From contig JACKLM010000002.1 of assembly GCA_024235895.1 (NCBI GenBank), positions 992,001 through 1,056,000 on the forward strand: DNA of 64,000 bases, in the 5' to 3' direction. Positions 25,161-33,301 of the stretch are shown here, in pieces (positions within the stretch are counted from its first letter, which is position 1; every line of letters starts with the position of its first letter). The translations under genes and the position numbers were made by a program. Under the pieces are notes generated by a model, which saw only the letters and a list, made by a program, of their open reading frames with translations, was not told the DNA's origin and did no database searches. Source of the stretch: Burkholderiaceae bacterium. GTDB taxonomy: Bacteria > Pseudomonadota > Gammaproteobacteria > Burkholderiales > Burkholderiaceae_C.

Positions 25161-26351
25161 TCAACGCCCCGCCGCCAGCGCGGCCACGCGTTCCGCGCGC
25201 TGCTGCAGCGCCAGCCACGCCAGCGCCGCCGATACGAGGGCGATCGGCAGCAGCGAGCCGATATTCAGCCAGGTCCAGCCCTGCGTCGTCACCATCGCGC
25301 CCGATGCGATCGAGGTCACCGCCATGGTCGCGAAGACGCAGGTGTCCATCGCGCCCTGCGCGCGCGTCTTCTCCTCGGGCGCGTAGGTCGTCGTCAGCAG
25401 CACCGAGCCGCCGGTGTAGAGGAAGTTCCAGCCCACGCCGAGCAGGAACAGCGCGACCAGGAACTGCATCAGGTCGACCCCGGACAGCGCGACCGCGACG
25501 CAGGCGAAGTTCAGCAGCGCGCCCGCCACCATGATCGGCAGGCTGCCGAAGCGCCTGATCAGGTGGCCGGTGAAGAAGCTCGGCACGAACATCCCCAGCA
25601 CATGCCACTCGAGGACGAACGCGGCGTCGGAGAACGGCAGCCCGCACTGCTGCATCGCCAGCGGCGTGGCCGCCATCAGCAGGTTCATGACGCCGTAGCC
25701 CAGCGCCGCCGCCGCCACCGCGACGACGAAGGCCGGCTGGCGCGCGATCTCGGCCAGCGGGCGCCCCGTGCTCGCGCCCTTCGCCGGCGCGACATGTGCC
25801 GGGAAGCGGATGAACGACAGCGCCAGCAGCGACAGCGCCGCGACGCCGATCAGCGCCAGGTAGGACGCGGCGAAGGCCACTGGCAGCATGCTGCGCGTCG
25901 CGCTGGCGAGGTTGGGCCCGACGAAGGCCCCGACGATGCCGCCGGCCAGCACCAGCGACAAGGCCTTCTCCGCGAACCCCGGCGCCGCCAACTCGGGCCC
26001 GGCGAAGCGGTACAGCTGCGCGTTGGCGCTGTAGAAGCCGGCGACGACGGTGGCCGTCACCAGCATCCAGAAGCTGCCCAGCGTGACCGCCAGCGCGCAA
26101 GCCGCGGCCGACCCCGCCGCCACCAGCAGCCCGGCCTGGAACGAGCGCTTGCGCCCGATGCGCGACTGCATGCGCGCGACGAGCGGCGCCGACAGCGCGC
26201 CGCCGACGACATAGCCCGCCACCGGCAGCGTCGCCATCCAGCCCCAGGGCGCCAGCTGCAGCCCGACCAGCCCGTTGATCGCGATGAAGGTGACGTTGTT
26301 GGTCAGGAACAGGCCCTGGCACAGCGCCAGCAGCAGCAGGTGGCGGTTCAT
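25161..26351 (-). CDS. MFS transporter
   Basis: This 396-residue protein has about 12 hydrophobic segments. The loop between helices 2 and 3 reads 'LVARMQSRIGRKRSF', matching the MFS DRxGRR-type motif, and the N-terminus 'LCQGLFLTNNVTFIAINGLVG' is typical of a YcaD/unknown-major-facilitator subgroup. It is convergent with parB (22-base gap) and 69 bases downstream of otsA on the same strand, so it may share the trehalose transcript. Substrate unknown; a sugar role is only guessed from context. Confidence 0.8.
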   Translation of the reverse strand: MNRHLLLLALCQGLFLTNNVTFIAINGLVGLQLAPWGWMATLPVAGYVVGGALSAPLVARMQSRIGRKRSFQAGLLVAAGSAAACALAVTLGSFWMLVTATVVAGFYSANAQLYRFAGPELAAPGFAEKALSLVLAGGIVGAFVGPNLASATRSMLPVAFAASYLALIGVAALSLLALSFIRFPAHVAPAKGASTGRPLAEIARQPAFVVAVAAAALGYGVMNLLMAATPLAMQQCGLPFSDAAFVLEWHVLGMFVPSFFTGHLIRRFGSLPIMVAGALLNFACVAVALSGVDLMQFLVALFLLGVGWNFLYTGGSVLLTTTYAPEEKTRAQGAMDTCVFATMAVTSIASGAMVTTQGWTWLNIGSLLPIALVSAALAWLALQQRAERVAALAAGR

Positions 26352-26420
26352 GCGCGGATCATCGCATGCCCGATCAGGTATGCCGGGCGACGGTGGCGCC
26401 GCCGGCGCCGCGCCGCCTCG

Positions 26421-27794
<1,374 letters not shown>

Positions 27795-27861
27795 GTCCTC
27801 GTCCTCCTCGTCCTCGCGGCGCCGCCCCCGGCCAGCCGCTGCGCCCCTGCGGGCATGCGGC

Positions 27862-29682
27862 TCAGATGACGGTCTCCCACGGCTGCGACAGCCGCACCGC
27901 CCCGTTGATCAGCCCGACCATCGAGTAGGTCTGCGGGAAGTTGCCCCACATCGCGCCGCTGACCGGATGCGTGTCCTCGCTCATCAGCCCCAGGTGGTTG
28001 CGCGCGGCCAGCATCGCCTCGAAGATCGCCTGCGCCTCGTCGCGCCGCCCGATGCGCGCCAGCGCGTCCAGGCGCCAGAAGCTGCAGATGTTGAACGCGG
28101 TCTCGGGCAGGCCGAAGTCGTCGGCCGCCTCGTAGCGCCGCATGTAGGGGCCGTCGCACAGCGTGGCTTCGAGCGCGTCGACGGTGGCGACGAAGCGCGG
28201 GTCGCGCGGGTCGATGAAGCCGACCTCGGCCATCAGCAGCACGCTGGCGTCCAGGTGCTCGCCGCCCAGGCTCTCGACGAAGGCGCCGCGCCTGGCATTC
28301 CACGCGCCCTCCAGCAGCCGCGCGCGGATGCGCCCGGCGTGCCCCTGCCAGTACGCGGCGCGGTCGGCCAGGCCCAGCCGCGCGGCGATCTTGGCCAGCC
28401 GGTCGCACGCGGCCCAGCACATCAGCATCGACGACGTGTGCACGCGTGCGCGCGTGCGCAGCTCCCACATCCCGGCGTCGGGCTGGTCGTGCACGCGCAC
28501 CGCCTGTTCGCCCACCGCCTCGAGCGAGCGGAACTCGGGCTCGCCCGCCGGGTACAGCAGCCGCCGGTCGTGGAAGGCCTGCGCCGCCCCGAGCACGATG
28601 TTGCCGTAGACATCGTGCTGGAAGTGCTCCCAGGCCTGGTTGCCGCGCCGCACCGGCGCGTGGCCGCGGTAGCCGGGCAGCTGCGGCTCGATCTCCTCGT
28701 GCAGCTCGCGCTCCAGCGCGATGCCGTACAGCGGCTGCACGTGGCCGCCGTCGGCGTGCGCGACGACGTTGCGCAGCCAGCGCAGGTAGTCCTCCATCGT
28801 GCCGACCTCGGACAGCGAGTTCAGCGCCCGCACGACGAAGAAGGCGTCGCGCAGCCAGCAGTAGCGGTAGTCCCAGTTGCGCGCGGTGCCCGGCGCCTCG
28901 GGGATGCTCGTCGTCAGCGCGGCGACGATGGCGCCGGTATCCTCGTGCACGCACATCTTGAGCGTGATCGCGGCGCGCACGACGACATCCTGCCACTGCA
29001 GCGGCAGCGCCAGGCGGCGCGCCCAGATGCGCCAGTAGGCCAGCGTCTCGCGCTCGTAGGTGGCCGCGGTCTCGTCCGGGCCGAGGTCGAGCGACTCGTC
29101 CGGCCCCAGCACCAGGCTGACCGGCTCGGTCAGCACGAAGGGCTCCTCGCGCAGCACGTAGGCCAGCGGCACCGAGGTCGTCAACCGCAGCACCTGGTCC
29201 GGGCCGACATAGCGGACGTGGTGGCTGCCCTGGGTCAGCCGCGGCGCCGCCCGCCCCCAGTCGAAGCGCGGCCGCAGCCGCACGCGGACGCGCGGCGCGC
29301 CGGCCAGCACGCGCAGCCGGCGCACCAGCATCAGCGGCCGGTACATGCGCCCCCGGGCGATGAAGCGCGGCGCGAAGTCGGTCACCTCGACGCACTGGTC
29401 GCGCTCGTCCCACAGCCTGGTCACCAGCACCGCGGTATTGCCGGCGTAGAACTGCTCGCTGCGCGAGAAGCCCTCGACCTCGACCGCGAACGCGCCATCG
29501 CCCTCGCCGCCGCCCCCGGGCACGCCCAGCAGCGCGTGGAAGACCGGGTCGCCGTCGACGCGCGGCAGGCAGGCCCAGACGATGCGCGCGCGCGCATCGA
29601 CCAGCGCCGAGATGGCGCAGTTGCCGATCGCGCCGAGCGCGAGCGACGGCTCGTCGCCCACCCGCGGGCCGTCCGATGTCAT
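27862..29682 (-). CDS. GH15-family glycosidase (glucoamylase/trehalase-like)
   Basis: This 606-residue family 15 glycoside hydrolase has an N-terminal beta domain ('GAIGNCAISALVDARARIVWACLPRVDGDPVFHALLG') and an (alpha/alpha)6 barrel with 'NWDYRYCWLRDAFF' near 285-298. The catalytic-base region is 'GLMSEDTHPVSGAMWGNFPQTYSM' near 568-591. In mycobacteria and archaea, members of this branch are trehalases. No signal peptide is seen, so it is cytoplasmic. ATG 29682 ('MTSDGPR') is chosen because the longer start adds 12 unrelated residues. Next to otsA it probably controls trehalose level; maltodextrin hydrolysis is the alternative. Confidence 0.85.
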   Translation of the reverse strand: MTSDGPRVGDEPSLALGAIGNCAISALVDARARIVWACLPRVDGDPVFHALLGVPGGGGEGDGAFAVEVEGFSRSEQFYAGNTAVLVTRLWDERDQCVEVTDFAPRFIARGRMYRPLMLVRRLRVLAGAPRVRVRLRPRFDWGRAAPRLTQGSHHVRYVGPDQVLRLTTSVPLAYVLREEPFVLTEPVSLVLGPDESLDLGPDETAATYERETLAYWRIWARRLALPLQWQDVVVRAAITLKMCVHEDTGAIVAALTTSIPEAPGTARNWDYRYCWLRDAFFVVRALNSLSEVGTMEDYLRWLRNVVAHADGGHVQPLYGIALERELHEEIEPQLPGYRGHAPVRRGNQAWEHFQHDVYGNIVLGAAQAFHDRRLLYPAGEPEFRSLEAVGEQAVRVHDQPDAGMWELRTRARVHTSSMLMCWAACDRLAKIAARLGLADRAAYWQGHAGRIRARLLEGAWNARRGAFVESLGGEHLDASVLLMAEVGFIDPRDPRFVATVDALEATLCDGPYMRRYEAADDFGLPETAFNICSFWRLDALARIGRRDEAQAIFEAMLAARNHLGLMSEDTHPVSGAMWGNFPQTYSMVGLINGAVRLSQPWETVI

Positions 29683-29759
29683 GGTCCGAAGATACAACAC
29701 CGCAAGCGCGCCGGGCATGCCCTGTCATCCGCCGCCGGGCCTCGCGCGTTGGGCGGGGC

Positions 29760-29775
29760 TGGCAGTCGCCGTGCG
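29760..29775 (+). promoter_or_regulatory. Candidate sigma-54 promoter element for prkA operon
   Basis: TGGCAG-TCGCC-GTGCG keeps the required GG (29761-29762) and GC (29773-29774) with ten bases between them, but deviates from TTGC at the -12 element. The E. coli homologues yeaGH are NtrC/sigma-54 controlled, which makes the match more believable. It remains a weak motif in GC-rich DNA. Confidence 0.33.
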
Positions 29776-29935
29776 CCGTGGCTGCCACCTGCGGCGGCAC
29801 CGCCGGGGTGGAACTTGTCGCGCGGATCGCATGTCCATCCGCCACAACAGGGGTGGATTCGCCGTCATACTCGAACGCTCGTCGTCACCGATTTGCCTCA
29901 TCGTCCGACCATGTCTGCGTGACCCCAGGAAAGCT

Positions 29936-29974
29936 CTGATGGCGCCCGGGCCCGTACAGCCGGGACGCCATCAG
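29936..29974 (+). repeat. Stem-loop in prkA leader
   Basis: CTGATGGCG-CCCGG (left) pairs with CCGGG-A-CGCCATCAG (right) around a ~10-base loop. It lies about 60 bases upstream of the prkA start. It could be an attenuator, an mRNA-stabilising element or an operator. Confidence 0.5.
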
Positions 29975-30035
29975 AACTTCCCCCATCCGTCGGCCCCCTC
30001 GCGGGTCGGCCGGTGCACCTCAGCAGGAGGTCCGC

Positions 30036-31958
30036 ATGGACGTGATCAGCCACTTCGCCTCGCGCTGGGAGCGCTCGCGCGAGGAGTCGCTCTCGATCGA
30101 GGACTACCTCGCCGAGTGCAAGCGCAACCGGCTCGCGTACGCGACCGCCGCCGAGCGCATGCTCGAGGCGATCGGCGAGCCGACCCAGGTCGACACCCGC
30201 AACGACCCGCGGCTGTCCAGGCTGTTCGCCAACAAGGTCATCAAGATCTACCCGGCGTTCGCCGAGTTCTACGGCATGGAGGACTCGATCGAGCAGGTCG
30301 TGTCCTACTTCCGCCACGCGGCGCAGGGGCTGGAGGAAAAAAAGCAGATCCTGTACCTGCTGGGCCCGGTCGGCGGCGGCAAGAGCTCGATCGCCGAGCG
30401 GCTCAAGCAGCTGATGGAGCGCGTGCCGTTCTATGCCCTCGAAGGCAGCCCGGTCAACGAGTCGCCGCTCGGGCTGTTCGACCCCGACGAGGACGGGCCG
30501 ATCCTCGAGGACGAGTACGGCATCCCGCGCCGCTACCTGACGCGGATCCTGTCGCCCTGGGCGGTCAAGCGGCTCGAGGAGTTCGGCGGCGACATCCGCA
30601 GGTTCCGCGTCGTCAAGCGCCACCCGAGCATCCTCAAGCAGGTGGCGGTCGCCAAGACCGAGCCCGGCGACGAGAACAACCAGGACATCAGCTCGCTGGT
30701 CGGCAAGGTCGACATCCGCAAGCTCGAGACCTACGCGCAGGACGACCCCGACGCCTACAGCTACTCGGGCGGGCTGTGCCTGGCCAACCAGGGGCTGCTC
30801 GAATTCGTCGAGATGTTCAAGGCGCCGATCAAGGTGCTGCACCCGCTGCTGACCGCGACCCAGGAGGGCAACTTCAAGGGCACCGAGGGCTTCGGCGCGA
30901 TCCCGTTCGACGGCATCGTGCTCGCGCACAGCAACGAGAGCGAGTGGAAGGCCTTCCGCAACAACAAGAACAACGAGGCCTTCCTCGACCGCATCTACAT
31001 CGTCAAGGTGCCGTACTGCCTGCGCCTCACCGAAGAGGTCAAGATCTACGAGAAGCTGATCCGCAACTCCTCGCTCGCCGAGGCCACCTGCGCGCCCGGC
31101 ACGCTGAAGATGATGGCGCAGTTCGCGGTGCTGACGCGCCTGAAGGAGCCGGAGAACTCGTCCCTCTACTCGAAGATGCTGGTCTACGACGGCCAGAGCC
31201 TGAAGGACACCGACCCGCGCGCCAAGAGCTACCAGGAGTACCGCGACTACGCCGGCGTCGACGAGGGCATGAGCGGCGTCAGCACGCGCTTCGCCTACAA
31301 GATCCTGTCCAAGGTGTTCAACTTCGACAGCACCGAGGTCGCCGCCAACCCGGTGCACCTGATGTACGTGCTCGAGCAGCAGATCGAGCGCGAGCAGTTC
31401 GCCCCCGAGCTCGAGCAGAAGTACGTCGGCTTCGTCAAGGAGACGCTGGCCCCGCGCTACGCCGAGTTCATCGGCAAGGAGATCCAGACCGCGTACCTGG
31501 AGAGCTACAGCGAGTACGGCCAGAATATCTTCGACCGCTACGTCACCTACGCCGACTACTGGATCCAGGACCAGGAGTACCGCGACACCGACACCGGCGA
31601 GGTGTTCGACCGCGCGTCGCTGAACGCCGAGCTGGAGAAGATCGAGAAGCCCGCCGGCATCGCCAACCCGAAGGACTTCCGCAACGAGATCGTCAACTTC
31701 GTGCTGCGCGCGCGCGCCAGCAACGCCGGCAAGAACCCGCTGTGGACCAGCTACGAGAAGCTGCGCGCGGTGATCGAGAAGAAGATGTTCTCCAACACCG
31801 AGGAGCTGCTGCCGGTCATCAGCTTCAACGCCAAGGCCAGCGCCGACGAGGCCAAGAAGCACGAGGACTTCGTCCAGCGCATGGTCGACAAGGGCTACAC
31901 GCCCAAGCAGGTGCGGCTGCTGTGCGAGTGGTACCTGCGGGTGCGCAAGAGCTCGTGA
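30036..31958 (+). CDS. prkA: PrkA/YeaG serine protein kinase
   Basis: This 640-residue protein of the PrkA family has an AAA+-like N-terminal domain and a C-terminal kinase-like domain, linked to nutrient stress and sporulation. Walker A is 'LLGPVGGGKSSIAERLK' near 108-124. The N-terminus 'SREESLSIEDYLAECKRNRLAYATAAERML' is characteristic, and the C-terminus ends 'YTPKQVRLLCEWYLRVRKSS'. ATG 30036 follows CAGGAGG at proper spacing. It is first in the conserved prkA-yeaH-spoVR operon, 41 bases before yeaH. Confidence 0.95.
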   Translation: MDVISHFASRWERSREESLSIEDYLAECKRNRLAYATAAERMLEAIGEPTQVDTRNDPRLSRLFANKVIKIYPAFAEFYGMEDSIEQVVSYFRHAAQGLEEKKQILYLLGPVGGGKSSIAERLKQLMERVPFYALEGSPVNESPLGLFDPDEDGPILEDEYGIPRRYLTRILSPWAVKRLEEFGGDIRRFRVVKRHPSILKQVAVAKTEPGDENNQDISSLVGKVDIRKLETYAQDDPDAYSYSGGLCLANQGLLEFVEMFKAPIKVLHPLLTATQEGNFKGTEGFGAIPFDGIVLAHSNESEWKAFRNNKNNEAFLDRIYIVKVPYCLRLTEEVKIYEKLIRNSSLAEATCAPGTLKMMAQFAVLTRLKEPENSSLYSKMLVYDGQSLKDTDPRAKSYQEYRDYAGVDEGMSGVSTRFAYKILSKVFNFDSTEVAANPVHLMYVLEQQIEREQFAPELEQKYVGFVKETLAPRYAEFIGKEIQTAYLESYSEYGQNIFDRYVTYADYWIQDQEYRDTDTGEVFDRASLNAELEKIEKPAGIANPKDFRNEIVNFVLRARASNAGKNPLWTSYEKLRAVIEKKMFSNTEELLPVISFNAKASADEAKKHEDFVQRMVDKGYTPKQVRLLCEWYLRVRKSS

Positions 31959-31999
31959 CGCAGGCCGGGCCAGCGAAGGAGCGCGCGGGGACCTGAGCG

Positions 32000-33301
32000 A
32001 TGGCGCTGCAATCGATCATCGACCGCCGGCTGGCGGGCAAGAACAAGTCGGTCGGCAACCGCGAGCGCTTCCTGCGCCGCTACAAGACGCAGATCCGCGA
32101 CGCCGTCAAGCGCGCCATCGACGGCCGCGGCATCCGCGACATCGAGCGCGGCGAGGAGATCCGCATCCCCAAGCGAGACATCGCCGAGCCGGTGTTCGGC
32201 CACGGTCAGGGCGGGGTGCGCGACATCGTCCATCCGGGCAACAAGGAGTTCGTCCGCGGCGACCGCATCGAGCGCCCCAAGGGCGGCGGCGGCGGGAGCG
32301 GCAAGGGCCAGGCCAGCGACTCCGGCGAGGGCGAGGACGATTTCGTCTTCGCGCTGTCGAAGGAAGAATTCATGCAGGTCTTCTTCGAGGACCTGGCGCT
32401 GCCGCACCTGGTGCGCACCCAGCTGGCCGAGACGCCCGAGTGGAAATACCACCGCGCCGGCTTCAGCAGCGACGGCACGCCGAACAACCTGCACGTCGTG
32501 CGCAGCATGCGCGGCGCGATCGGCCGGCGCATCGCGCTCGGTGCCGAGGCGCGGCGCGAGCTGATCGAGCTCGAGGCGCAGCTCGACGCGCTGCGCGCCA
32601 CGCCGCGCCCGGCCGACGAGGACGCGGCGCGCGCGCGCCAGGCGGGAATCGACGAGCTGGCGGCGCGGGTCGACGCCCTGCGCGCACGCATCGCGCGCAT
32701 CCCCTTCCTCGACCCGATCGACCTGCGGTTCCGCAACCGCGTCAAGGTCCCGGTGCCGACCAGCCAGGCGGTGATGTTCTGCGTCATGGACGTCTCCGGG
32801 TCGATGGACGAGCAGCGCAAGGAGCTCGCCAAGCGCTTCTTCATCCTGCTGTACCTGTTCCTGACGCGGCACTACGAGCGCATCGAGCTGGTGTTCATCC
32901 GCCACCACACGCAGGCGGCCGAGGTCGACGAGGAGAATTTCTTCCACGCCCGCGAGACCGGTGGCACCGTCGTCAGCAGCGCGCTCGTGCTGATGCACGA
33001 GATCATGCGCGCGCGCTACGACCCGGCGCAGTGGAACATCTACGGCGCGCAGGCCAGCGACGGCGACAACTGGCACCACGACAGCGGCCGCTGCCGCGAG
33101 CTGCTGGCCGAGCAGATCCTGCCGCTTTGCCGCTACTTCGCCTACGTGCAGGTGGCCGAGGAGGAGCAGAACCTTTGGGAGGAGTACACGCAGCTCCTGG
33201 ACACCCACCGCCACTTCGCGATGCGCAAGGCCACCAGCGCGGACCAGATCTACCCGGTCTTCCGCGATCTCTTCCGCAAGGAAGGGGCGAAGGCAGCATG
33301 A
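32000..33301 (+). CDS. yeaH: YeaH-like DUF444 protein (VWA-type)
   Basis: This 433-residue DUF444 protein is the usual partner of PrkA. The N-terminus 'SIIDRRLAGKNKSVGNRERFLRRYK' and 'FALSKEEFMQVFFEDLALP' near 115-133 are family hallmarks. A von Willebrand factor A-like fold follows with a MIDAS-type 'VMDVSGSMDEQRKE' near 260-273. The sequence 'IERPKGGGGGSGKGQASDSGEGEDDF' near 88-113 is a flexible linker. Its stop overlaps the spoVR start by 4 bases (ATGA), so they are coupled. Confidence 0.93.
   Translation: MALQSIIDRRLAGKNKSVGNRERFLRRYKTQIRDAVKRAIDGRGIRDIERGEEIRIPKRDIAEPVFGHGQGGVRDIVHPGNKEFVRGDRIERPKGGGGGSGKGQASDSGEGEDDFVFALSKEEFMQVFFEDLALPHLVRTQLAETPEWKYHRAGFSSDGTPNNLHVVRSMRGAIGRRIALGAEARRELIELEAQLDALRATPRPADEDAARARQAGIDELAARVDALRARIARIPFLDPIDLRFRNRVKVPVPTSQAVMFCVMDVSGSMDEQRKELAKRFFILLYLFLTRHYERIELVFIRHHTQAAEVDEENFFHARETGGTVVSSALVLMHEIMRARYDPAQWNIYGAQASDGDNWHHDSGRCRELLAEQILPLCRYFAYVQVAEEEQNLWEEYTQLLDTHRHFAMRKATSADQIYPVFRDLFRKEGAKAA

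Larger units (their letters stand above)
29683..30035. other. Divergent control region between GH15 and prkA
   Basis: 353 bases without a gene separate the divergent GH15 and prkA starts. They contain a sigma-54-like element (29760-29775), a strong hairpin (29936-29974) and, immediately before prkA, a good ribosome site (CAGGAGG). A long structured leader for the prkA operon is the likely content. Confidence 0.5.
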
